Shown here: one piece after another, positions 1 to 5,283 of the stretch | Layout: each line of letters starts with the position of its first letter | Position numbering within the stretch: the first letter of the stretch is position 1 | NCBI GenBank assembly: GCA_018712465.1 | Contig: DVGY01000032.1 | Coordinates: forward strand, 1 to 7,250 | Length of the DNA: 7,250 bases | Source of the DNA: Candidatus Egerieicola pullicola | GTDB lineage: Bacteria > Bacillota > Clostridia > Oscillospirales > Ruminococcaceae | Direction of reading: 5' to 3' | The notes under the pieces: generated by a model | Databases searched by the model: none | Seen by the model: only the letters and a program-made list of their open reading frames with translations | Told to the model about the DNA's origin: nothing | Made by a program: the position numbers and the translations under genes

Positions 1-185
1 TGGCCCGCAGCGACATGGTGTCCTTTGCGGACAGCCTGGTGGCGCCGCTGAGCTTAATCAACGCCTTGATTGCCGCAGTAGGGGAACGCCGCCAAGAAGA
101 AACCCGCCGGGTGTTTGACCGGTTGGAGGAAATCTGGGCGGAGTACGACGTCTATGCCAAAGCGGAGGAAAGCGATGGAGTATGA
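1..185 (+). CDS. C-terminal end of an unrecognised protein (partial, 60 residues)
   Basis: The frame starting at base 3 is open from the window edge to a TGA at 183-185. It gives 60 residues, starting ARSDMVSFAD and ending AKAEESDGV. The tail looks soluble and helical: a mildly hydrophobic stretch (SLVAPLSLINALIAAVG) is followed by a highly charged, probably coiled helix (ERRQEETRRVFDRLEEIWAEYD). I do not recognise the family, and the N-terminal part is outside the window. The stop codon lies 8 bases beyond the ATG of the next gene, giving an 11-bp overlap, so the two are probably translationally coupled in one operon. The frame is convincing because its neighbours carry stops and because the next gene's ribosome binding site (GGAGGA) is embedded in the Glu-rich end. 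Confidence 0.6.
   Translation, partial: ARSDMVSFADSLVAPLSLINALIAAVGERRQEETRRVFDRLEEIWAEYDVYAKAEESDGV
164..169 (+). promoter_or_regulatory. Ribosome binding site that fixes the oxidoreductase start
   Basis: GGAGGA lies 5 bases before ATG 175, within the last codons of the upstream gene. The frame could begin at 115, but no comparable site precedes that position. Confidence 0.7.
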
Positions 186-1428
186 TGTGATTGTGGTGGG
201 AGCTGGTCCGGCAGGAATGCTGGCCGCCGCCACTGCGGCCCAGTACGGCAGGCAGGTGCTGCTGCTGGAACACAAGGAACGCCCTGGCAGAAAGCTGGGA
301 ATCACCGGCAAGGGACGGTGCAACCTCACTAACCACGCCGGCATGGAACAGATCATTGCCGCCTTTCCCCGGGGAGGACGGTTTTTATATAGTGCTGTCA
401 GCCGGTTCACTCCCGAAGACGTGATGAACCTGTTTGAAAGGCTGGGAGTGCCCTTAAAAACGGAACGGGGCAACCGGGTATTCCCTCAAAGCGACAAAGC
501 CAGGGATGTGGTGGATGCCCTGGTGAACTATGTGAAAGACAGCGGGGTGACACTGCTCTGCGGTGCTCACGTCCACCGGCTGCTGCTGAAAGAGGGCGCC
601 GTGGAGGGGGTGGAATGCCGCACCTCACAGGGGGAGGAGACCTTTTTGGCACCCAACGTGCTGTTGGCAGGGGGAGGGATTTCCTACCCCGGCACCGGCA
701 GTGACGGCAGCTGCTATATCCTAGCTAAACAAGCGGGGCACACCCTTGTGCCTCCGGTAGCCAGCCTGGTGCCTATTGTCACGGTGGAGGACTGGCCTAA
801 ACAGGCCCAGGGACTGAGCCTAAAAAACGTGGCCCTCACCGTTACCGATCAAACCACCGGCAAGAAGGTATTTGAAAAGCAGGGCGAGATGCTGTTCACC
901 CACTTCGGAGTGTCCGGGCCGCTGGTGCTCTCCGCTTCGGTGTGGATGCGTCCTATGGAGCCGGAACGGTACGCCCTTGCCATCGACCTCAAGCCTGCTT
1001 TGACGGCGGAACAGTTGGACGCCCGGCTGGTGCGGGACTTCTCCGTTCAGCAAAATCGGGATTTCTGCAACAGCTTGGAAGGGCTGCTGCCTAAAAAGCT
1101 CATTGATCCGGTGGTGGTTTTGTCCGGGATTCCAGCCCACCAAAAGGTGAACGCCATCACCAAATCCCAGCGGCAGGAATTGGTCCAACTGCTCAAGCAT
1201 CTGTCTTTGACCGCCAAAGAGTTTCGGCCCATTGCCGAAGCCATTGTTACCGGCGGCGGGGTGTCCTTGAAAGAGGTCTCTCCCAAAACCATGGAGAGCA
1301 AGATTGTTCGTGGACTGTACTTTGCAGGAGAGCTTTTGGACGTGGACGGTTACACCGGGGGCTTTCATCTACAAATGGTCTTTTCCACCGGTTATGCCGC
1401 CGGAGAAGCCATGGGAAGCTGGGACTGA
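175..1428 (+). CDS. HI0933-like FAD-dependent oxidoreductase (BaiN / 'aminoacetone oxidase' family)
   Basis: This is a 417-residue flavoprotein. A Rossmann FAD-binding motif G-A-G-P-A-G lies at residues 9-14, followed by E32 at the end of the second strand. The family signature GRKLGITGKGRCNLTN is at 38-53. Near the C-terminus is the second hallmark, GLYFAGELLDVDGYTGG (380-396), which closes the FAD site, followed by FHLQMVFSTG (397-406). Length and motif order fit the PF03486 family (YhiN/HI0933, BaiN), about 400-420 residues. Members are annotated as aminoacetone oxidases, or, in Clostridium scindens, as bile-acid flavin reductases; the true substrate here cannot be read from sequence. The frame is open from 115, but ATG 175 is preferred: GGAGGA (164-169) sits 5 bases upstream and the protein then begins directly at the FAD strand (MEYDVIVVGAGPAG). 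It overlaps the end of the upstream gene by 11 bp. It is probably cytoplasmic, with no signal peptide. The family usually has an Asn where H398 stands (GGYNLQ), a small deviation. Confidence 0.9.
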   Translation: MEYDVIVVGAGPAGMLAAATAAQYGRQVLLLEHKERPGRKLGITGKGRCNLTNHAGMEQIIAAFPRGGRFLYSAVSRFTPEDVMNLFERLGVPLKTERGNRVFPQSDKARDVVDALVNYVKDSGVTLLCGAHVHRLLLKEGAVEGVECRTSQGEETFLAPNVLLAGGGISYPGTGSDGSCYILAKQAGHTLVPPVASLVPIVTVEDWPKQAQGLSLKNVALTVTDQTTGKKVFEKQGEMLFTHFGVSGPLVLSASVWMRPMEPERYALAIDLKPALTAEQLDARLVRDFSVQQNRDFCNSLEGLLPKKLIDPVVVLSGIPAHQKVNAITKSQRQELVQLLKHLSLTAKEFRPIAEAIVTGGGVSLKEVSPKTMESKIVRGLYFAGELLDVDGYTGGFHLQMVFSTGYAAGEAMGSWD

Positions 1429-1520
1429 CCGATTGATTCGCTCACCAATCCACCCTTCGTTGGAGAAAAAGAGGATGATTTTATGATATTACGATTGTAT
1501 CCTTATTTTTCGCCGCCTTT

Positions 1521-2195
1521 TTGGCCATCGCCCTAGGCTTTGCCCTGTGGGGGAGCCTTCTTATTCTGTATGTGGTGCTGATTGCCATGATGGTTTGGCT
1601 TCTTTGGAAGGCTGTCCGGATTCGGCGGTGGAGCAGGAAGGCGTTGAAACAAACCGCCCCGCCTGAGAAGTCCCCTGTGCTGAAGGTGGTGCAGTTGGTG
1701 CTGCTGGCAGCGGCGCTGGTCTGCGCCTGGATGGCTCCCCGGCAGCCTGACCCTGTCCGCAGCCCCTATTTTTGGGGAGTTTTGGTGCTGTTTGCCGCCA
1801 TAGTGGTCACGGTAGTGATCCAGCGAAACCGCCGGCCTGGAGCTCAAAAGCCATCTGCCTGGATGTGGTTGCTGTACGGGGTGCTGGCGGCGGATCTGAT
1901 CAGCATCATACTGTATCTGTTCCTTCCCCAGGGACGGATGGTGCTGAGTTGGGTTATGGTGGCCATCAGTGCAGCGGGACTGGTGCTCAGCATTCTGTTC
2001 TGCCATCGCTACCCCTGCAGAAGGACTCTCCCTTCTGGCAGATTTTTCCCCAGAAAAAGTCCTCTAAACGGCAGTTTGTCTGGGATCTGGTGTTCTGCCT
2101 GTCTCTGGTGTTGGCGGTGGTGTGCCTGGTTCTGTTTTTTGCCAGCGCCCTGGGCGGGGTTACTTGGCTGGGATACGGCGCAGCGGCAGGGATGA
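1521..2195 (+). CDS. 5' piece of the broken membrane protein (credible to about 2014)
   Basis: This is the longest open stretch of the front part, 224 codons from TTG 1521. The TTG has no ribosome binding site, and the frame is open back to 1479, so 1521 is probably not the natural start. The segment starts MAIALGFALWGSLLILYVV and contains about five hydrophobic segments: residues ~3-30, 53-70, 83-100, 115-134 and 142-161. Basic linkers lie between them. From residue ~166 (after HRYP) the translation turns into Arg/Ser then Cys/Trp-rich sequence (CSACLWCWRWCAW), typical of reading a membrane gene out of frame, until the TAG/TGA region at 2195. The last ~60 residues are therefore probably not native. 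Confidence 0.5.
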   Translation: MAIALGFALWGSLLILYVVLIAMMVWLLWKAVRIRRWSRKALKQTAPPEKSPVLKVVQLVLLAAALVCAWMAPRQPDPVRSPYFWGVLVLFAAIVVTVVIQRNRRPGAQKPSAWMWLLYGVLAADLISIILYLFLPQGRMVLSWVMVAISAAGLVLSILFCHRYPCRRTLPSGRFFPRKSPLNGSLSGIWCSACLWCWRWCAWFCFLPAPWAGLLGWDTAQRQG

Positions 2196-2794
2196 TTGTT
2201 TTCTGGCTGATTCCCATCTACCTGCTGTTTCCCGCCCTGCTATCCTGGATCTGGAAACGGGTTTGCTGGCGGCAGCACACCGGCAGTGGGAAGATGCCCA
2301 AACGAAGCGGTCTGGAACGGGCCGGATTTTGGCTGGCCTTTGCTGCTGTGGTGCTGCACCTTTTGATGTTCCTTGCCGTGCTGCTCTTTCTGGTGTTTCA
2401 CCGGGAGATTTCAGCAATCGCTTATGCCATGTCCTTGGATGAGCTGCCGGATACGGTGAAGTCCCTGATGCTCCTTTACCTGGCTCTGACGGTTCCCAGG
2501 TGGGAATTGGTTGCCATGGGAGCGGCGGTATCACTGTTCGCTCTGTTCTCCGGGCTGTCGGCGGTGACCGGGGTAGTGGTCAGCATCATTGGATTGGCCC
2601 GAAAGGAGAAACCTCAGCTGCCTCCGGCAGTTCCCGGAACACCGGCGGCTTCTGCTCCCGTTCAGGCTCCTTTTGCGCCTTACTCTACGTACCCTACGGC
2701 CCCTGCTCCTGTGCAGGATCCTTCTGCCCCGAACCCGGTGCAGGATCCCGCCGATGCTTCTTCGGTGAAGCAGCCGTCTGACGATTCCATGTAG
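2015..2794 (+). CDS. 3' piece of the broken membrane protein, with Pro-rich tail
   Basis: In the frame starting CTG CAG AAG GAC at 2015 the sequence reads QKDSPFWQIFPQKKSSKRQF, then long hydrophobic segments (WDLVFCLSLVLAVVCLVLFF; GMIVFWLIPIYLLFPALLSW; LAFAAVVLHLLMFLAVLLFL; an amphipathic stretch ISAIAYAMSLDELPDTVKSL; ELVAMGAAVSLFALFSGLSA). It ends in a proline-rich, probably cytoplasmic tail from about 2612 to the stop. No ATG with a ribosome binding site begins this frame; the first usable starts (GTG 2090, GTG 2108) lie inside the first helix. That argues it is the rear half of one gene rather than an independent gene. The frame is open leftward to 1772, but the sequence before ~2010 is Gly/Ser/His-rich non-native translation. 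Confidence 0.55.
   Translation: MQKDSPFWQIFPQKKSSKRQFVWDLVFCLSLVLAVVCLVLFFASALGGVTWLGYGAAAGMIVFWLIPIYLLFPALLSWIWKRVCWRQHTGSGKMPKRSGLERAGFWLAFAAVVLHLLMFLAVLLFLVFHREISAIAYAMSLDELPDTVKSLMLLYLALTVPRWELVAMGAAVSLFALFSGLSAVTGVVVSIIGLARKEKPQLPPAVPGTPAASAPVQAPFAPYSTYPTAPAPVQDPSAPNPVQDPADASSVKQPSDDSM
2711..2748 (+). repeat. Direct repeat GTGCAGGATCC in the Pro-rich tail
   Basis: GTGCAGGATCC occurs at 2711-2721 and again at 2738-2748, spaced 27 bases (9 codons). It encodes P-V-Q-D-P twice (PVQDPSAPN followed by PVQDPADAS); a related A-P-V-Q-A-P lies just upstream. This is a short period-9 peptide repeat in a disordered tail, the kind that expands or contracts by slippage. Confidence 0.7.
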
Positions 2795-2836
2795 GAATAA
2801 ACCACCGCTTCCATCAAAACAGAAAGGAAAAGCATC

Positions 2837-3214
2837 ATGAGAAACGATTGGATGGATCTTCGCAATCCTTTGCTGTCCCTGCTGCTGGGCTGTGTTCAGC
2901 TTCTGCCGAAACAGGGAAGCTGGGGCATTGCCCGGATGGTGCTGGATCTGCTGATTATTTTCCTGCTGGTGCTTTCTTGGATTCTCACAGTCCGTGCCCA
3001 AAAACGAGGGGATGAGGCGGCCGACATCCAGCGCACCAGCAGTTGGATGAACTGGGCGCTGTTGGTGAGCCTGCTGCTGTACCTGGCCGCCTTGATGTTG
3101 GACATCCTCGGGATGCTGCCCCTGCTGCGGCTGATTTTGCTAGGCGTGGGGCTGCTGATCTCCCTAATTGTGCTGGGACTGATTGTCCACCGTATCAAAA
3201 CCTGGACGGACTGA
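2837..3214 (+). CDS. Small four-helix membrane protein, paralogue A (125 residues)
   Basis: ATG 2837 is preceded by AAAGGA 8 bases upstream. The product is very hydrophobic, with segments at about residues 10-24, 31-52, 71-91 and 96-117. A charged loop (RAQKRGDEAADIQR, 53-66) lies between helices two and three, and the protein ends in a basic HRIKTW. Key positions are P11, G18, P24, W29 and D37, in the stretch NPLLSLLLGCVQLLPKQGSW followed by VLDLL. The same spacing recurs in the next two proteins, and overall length is identical (125 residues) to the protein at 3708-4085. No catalytic motif or known domain is recognised; location should be the cytoplasmic membrane. It lies 42 bases after the broken large membrane gene and probably shares its transcript. 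Function unknown. Confidence 0.8.
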   Translation: MRNDWMDLRNPLLSLLLGCVQLLPKQGSWGIARMVLDLLIIFLLVLSWILTVRAQKRGDEAADIQRTSSWMNWALLVSLLLYLAALMLDILGMLPLLRLILLGVGLLISLIVLGLIVHRIKTWTD

Positions 3215-3222
3215 GCTGTCTG

Positions 3223-3251
3223 TTTGGGACGAAGCTATCGACCTTGCCGAT
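3223..3251 (+). repeat. Remnant of a paralogue C-terminus in the gap between two membrane genes
   Basis: The first 21 bases of this segment match 3650-3670, at the end of the next gene, at 18 positions. The three differences all fall at third codon positions of W-D-E-A-I-D and are synonymous. The segment sits outside any gene now, in the 62-base gap before ATG 3277. The pattern indicates it was coding under selection before the duplication decayed. Confidence 0.65.
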
Positions 3252-3276
3252 CTTGGCAGACCGAAAGGAGAAGGTT

Positions 3277-3678
3277 ATGAACCGTTATTTGGAAGCGGCG
3301 CTCTTTCCCGGAGTGTTGATTTTACTGGGAATCACCTGGATTTTGCCCGACGACCAGTTGGTTTGGCTGATTGCTGCTGTGGTGCTGGATCTGCTATTGT
3401 TGGCAGTGCTGGTTTGGTACTTGATCCGGCGGAGGAAAACCCGCCGTCCGGCGCCGGAAGGAGAATCCAAGCGCACCTACACCTGGCAGTATTGGACCTA
3501 CCGGGTGCTGTTTACCCTGGCGGCGGCCTGCTACCTCATTGGCGGGCTGGTCAACCTGATTTTGGACTTTGCCGGGGCGGACGCCGGTTGGTGTGTTTGG
3601 CTGTTTGTGGCAGGACTGGTGGCTGCCGCCATTTCCCTGCCGCTGGCCCTTTGGGATGAAGCCATTGACCCCGCTTGA
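3277..3678 (+). CDS. Small four-helix membrane protein, paralogue B (133 residues)
   Basis: ATG 3277 has AAAGGAG (3264-3270) 6 bases upstream; the frame is open earlier (from 3043) but only as the shadow of the preceding gene. Hydrophobic segments lie at about 8-23, 29-50, 74-97 and 104-125. A strongly basic, proline-containing loop follows helix two (RRRKTRRPAPEGESKR, 51-66), placing that loop in the cytoplasm by the positive-inside rule. The scaffold P11, G18, P24, W30, D38 matches its two neighbours. The tail W-D-E-A-I-D-P-A (126-133) is unlike the basic ends of the other two, and a near copy of its coding DNA lies just before this gene. Function unknown; the tandem context suggests subunits of one membrane complex or members diverging after duplication. 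Confidence 0.8.
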   Translation: MNRYLEAALFPGVLILLGITWILPDDQLVWLIAAVVLDLLLLAVLVWYLIRRRKTRRPAPEGESKRTYTWQYWTYRVLFTLAAACYLIGGLVNLILDFAGADAGWCVWLFVAGLVAAAISLPLALWDEAIDPA

Positions 3679-3707
3679 ATGTAAGTCGAAAGGAAAGGAT
3701 GTACATC

Positions 3708-4085
3708 GTGAAAAAACACTTTAACGAAGATCTCTACTACCCCATTGTAGCTTTATTGCTGGGAATTGTCCGGTTACTGCCCGATTCCGGTACTTGGTGG
3801 GTGACCATTGAGACGGTAGTGGATTTGATTTTGATTGTCATCGCCGTGCTGAGTTTGGTGGTGCTGCTGAAAACCGGTACGGAAGGAAAACTCAAGCCTG
3901 CCGCCTTGATTTTGGCCTGTCTGGCCCTGGCGGATTTCAGCGTCTTTGCCATTTTGCAGTTGGTGGGAATCCAAACCGGCAGTTGGAACACCGTGGGCGC
4001 TGTTGCGGGCTTGGCGTTGGGCGTGATTTCCTTGGCAGTGACCATTGTGTACCTGCTGCAAAAGAAGTCCAAAGCAAAAAAATAA
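3708..4085 (+). CDS. Small four-helix membrane protein, paralogue C (125 residues)
   Basis: GTG 3708 is chosen as start. AAAGGA (3694-3699) is 8 bases upstream, the same arrangement (AAAGGA-N4-CATC-start) as in the gene at 2837, and it gives the same 125-residue length. ATG 3699 in the same frame is the alternative, 3 residues longer, with AAAGGA at 3689-3694. Hydrophobic segments lie at about 12-24, 31-53, 64-86 and 96-117, with a Lys-rich end (QKKSKAKK). Scaffold residues P12, G19, P25, W30 and D39 align with the two preceding proteins (YPIVALLLGIVRLLPDSGTW against NPLLSLLLGCVQLLPKQGSW). It is followed after 13 bases by the Cys-rich mini-gene, so co-transcription is likely. No known domain is recognised and function is unknown. 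Confidence 0.8.
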   Translation: MKKHFNEDLYYPIVALLLGIVRLLPDSGTWWVTIETVVDLILIVIAVLSLVVLLKTGTEGKLKPAALILACLALADFSVFAILQLVGIQTGSWNTVGAVAGLALGVISLAVTIVYLLQKKSKAKK

Positions 4086-4098
4086 GGGAGGAAGGATC

Positions 4099-4338
4099 AT
4101 GAACAACTGGAAGAGTTACTGCACCTGCACCGATCTGGACTGTCCCTGCCATCCCTCCCGGCACGATCAGGGCTGTACCCCCTGCGTGCGGAAAAACCAG
4201 CGTCAGGGGGAGATCCCGTCCTGCTTTTTCAAGCTAGTGGAGGATCGCCAAAAGCCGGACGCTTACTTTTTTGAAAACTTTGCCGACTGGGTGAAGGAGC
4301 ATAAAAAGCCCTCTGCTCCTGCCGGGGAAGAGGGTTGA
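4099..4338 (+). CDS. Cys-rich mini-protein, DUF6485-like (79 residues)
   Basis: ATG 4099 follows GGGAGGAAGG (4086-4095). The 79-residue product has seven cysteines (8, 10, 15, 17, 26, 29, 42) and two nearby histidines (18, 22), in the order C-x-C-x4-C-x-C-H then G-C-x2-C. Next comes a conserved-looking block RKNQRQGEIPSCFF (31-44), then an acidic/aromatic helix (PDAYFFENFADWVKEH) and a disordered end. This order matches the DUF6485 family of Clostridia as I remember it (C-x-C cluster, CxxC, 'GELPxCfF'). A structural metal site, probably zinc, is inferred from the Cys/His pattern; no function is known. It is soluble, unlike the four genes before it, and is the last gene before a strong terminator. 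Confidence 0.75.
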   Translation: MNNWKSYCTCTDLDCPCHPSRHDQGCTPCVRKNQRQGEIPSCFFKLVEDRQKPDAYFFENFADWVKEHKKPSAPAGEEG

Positions 4339-4363
4339 CAAATTCCCCAAAACCCGGTATCCT
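4335..4363 (+). promoter_or_regulatory. Candidate promoter ahead of trmB, upstream of a terminator
   Basis: TTGACA at 4335-4340 is a perfect -35 box, overlapping the TGA of the Cys-rich gene. After exactly 17 bases comes TATCCT (4358-4363), a 4/6 match to the -10 box. RNA would start near 4370, only about 8 bases before the terminator stem at 4378. Transcripts would therefore either end near 4415 as a very short RNA or read through into trmB. Confidence 0.45.
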
Positions 4364-4377
4364 AAAAGAACAAATCC

Positions 4378-4415
4378 GACAGCCGCCTTTTGGTGCATCC
4401 AGCGGCTGTCTTTTT
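4378..4415 (+). terminator. Intrinsic terminator after the membrane-protein block
   Basis: GACAGCCGC (4378-4386) pairs perfectly with GCGGCTGTC (4402-4410) and is followed at once by TTTTT (4411-4415). Within the 15-base loop TGG (4391-4393) can also pair with CCA (4399-4401). It ends the operon closing with the Cys-rich gene and lies 31 bases before trmB. Confidence 0.9.
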
Positions 4416-4446
4416 CTGTCAATCTCAAAACGGAAGGTGAAATTCC

Positions 4447-5112
4447 ATGCGAATGCGCAACAAACCCTGGGCCAAAGGAGAACTGGAAGCCTGCCCTTAT
4501 TATCTGGCGGATCCCTTTCCCATCCGGGGGCACCTGCATTCCTTGTTTGAAAAATCCCAGCCGGTACATCTGGAGCTGGGCTGCGGCAAAGGAGTGTTTT
4601 TGGCCAGCCTGGCGGTGGAAAATCCTCAGATCAATTACCTGGGTATCGACATCAAAAGCTTGGTGCTGGCCAGCGCCATCCGCAACATCAACGCCGCCTA
4701 TGTCCAGGCAGAGCGGAAGGTGGACAACGTACTGCTGACCCCCTACGACATCAGCCGCATTACCAATATCCTTTCTCCAGAGGACACCGTGGAACGGATC
4801 TACATCAATTTCTGCAACCCTTGGGATCACCCCAAACAGTTCAAAAAGCGGCTGACCCATCCCCGGCAGTTGGAGCAGTACGCCACCTTCTTCCCCGCCG
4901 GGGAGATTTGGTTTAAAACCGACGACAAAATGCTTTTCGACCACAGCCTTCGTTACTTTGAAGATTCCGGCTATACGTTAAAAGCGGTGGAGCGGGACCT
5001 GTACCACTCCTCTTGGCTTTCCCAGAACCACCCCACTGAGCATGAACTGCGGTTTGTGGAGCAGGGCTTGCCTATTTATTTCTGTATCGCAACGAAAGGC
5101 CAGTCCTGCTGA
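4447..5112 (+). CDS. trmB: tRNA (guanine-N7-)-methyltransferase TrmB
   Basis: This is a 221-residue SAM-dependent enzyme that methylates N7 of G46 in the tRNA variable loop. ATG 4447 follows GGAAGGTGA (4432-4440). The SAM-binding motif I is E-L-G-C-G-K-G (43-49), followed by GIDIKSL, the strand that holds the ribose. The family block is N-F-C-N-P-W-D-H-P-K-Q-F-K-K-R-L-T-H-P (121-139), then FKTDD (156-160) and the C-terminal tRNA/SAM motif T-E-H-E-L-R-F (197-203), ending E-x-G-L-P-I. Length and motif order are those of bacterial TrmB (about 210-230). Two positions are atypical: the family's usual D-P-W-P-K-x-R-H reads N124-P-W-D-H-P-K-Q-F here, so the Asp of DPW is Asn. Its own promoter would lie before the preceding terminator. 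It converges on the minus-strand gene beyond 5283. Confidence 0.92.
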   Translation: MRMRNKPWAKGELEACPYYLADPFPIRGHLHSLFEKSQPVHLELGCGKGVFLASLAVENPQINYLGIDIKSLVLASAIRNINAAYVQAERKVDNVLLTPYDISRITNILSPEDTVERIYINFCNPWDHPKQFKKRLTHPRQLEQYATFFPAGEIWFKTDDKMLFDHSLRYFEDSGYTLKAVERDLYHSSWLSQNHPTEHELRFVEQGLPIYFCIATKGQSC

Positions 5113-5234
5113 TCTTTCTCCTCCAAACCTTGGGGGCCAAACAGAACAGCCCTGTTTTGCTTTGCAAAAATCGGTTGGGAGATTCACCGGGCTTCCTGTG
5201 GGGAAAACCTAAAAACGAATTTGAAACAAAAAAT
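5113..5234. other. Non-coding gap between convergent genes
   Basis: No credible frame is present. The stretch has two weak inverted repeats, AAACAG (5139-5144)/CTGTTT (5152-5157) and TTTTGC (5155-5160)/GCAAAA (5164-5169). Neither is followed by a T tract. The real terminator is the next element. Confidence 0.6.
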
Positions 5235-5270
5235 AGGACCTGCTTCAGTGTTTTTGCGGAAGCAGGTCCT
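5235..5270. terminator. Bidirectional intrinsic terminator between trmB and the minus-strand gene
   Basis: AGGACCTGCTTC (5235-5246) pairs perfectly with GAAGCAGGTCCT (5259-5270), a 12-bp stem around a 12-base loop. On the + strand GTTTCGTTTT follows; on the - strand ATTTTTTGTTTC follows. It can therefore end trmB rightward and the 5523-5284 gene leftward, whose stop is only 13 bases away. Confidence 0.9.
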
Positions 5271-5283
5271 GTTTCGTTTTGGA

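Larger units (their letters stand above)
1483..2794 (+). pseudogene. Large polytopic membrane protein, reading frame broken at two homopolymer runs
   Basis: The region reads as one membrane protein of about 437 residues only if two single bases are added back. ATG 1483 has a suitable AGAGGA (1470-1475) 7 bases upstream, but its frame stops at 1532-1534. The hydrophobic reading continues one frame over, beginning around the T5 run at 1506-1510. That frame runs as clean membrane protein to about 2014, where C4 (2012-2015) is followed by Trp/Cys-rich nonsense. The sensible reading then resumes in a third frame and continues to TAG 2792-2794. The rebuilt protein has roughly nine or ten hydrophobic segments, basic cytoplasmic-looking loops (RIRRWSRK, QRNRRPG, QKKSSKRQ) and a C-terminal Pro/Ala/Gln tail of about 60 residues. 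Total length with both bases restored is exactly divisible by three. I do not recognise the family. The lesions may be sequencing or assembly errors in homopolymers or true inactivation. Residues ~50-190 have a layout resembling the three small paralogues downstream. Confidence 0.65.

Noticed and set aside
1475..1534. Leader peptide (ATG 1483 to TAG 1532-1534, 17 codons) as an attenuation device
   Set aside because: No amino-acid run, no terminator/antiterminator stems follow, and the next frame would then have no ribosome binding site; a frame break explains it better.
2012..2015. Programmed -1 ribosomal frameshift in the large membrane gene
   Set aside because: The codons there (TAC CCC TGC) do not form a slippery heptamer, and no following pseudoknot or stop-proximal design is evident.
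4234..4944. Long minus-strand open frame across the Cys-rich gene and trmB
   Set aside because: It crosses a strong terminator and is antisense to two well-supported genes; composition is that of a shadow frame in GC-rich DNA.
5139..5169. Short inverted repeats AAACAG/CTGTTT and TTTTGC/GCAAAA after trmB as a terminator
   Set aside because: Stems are only 6 bp and A/T-rich with no following T tract; the 12-bp stem at 5235-5270 is the clear terminator.
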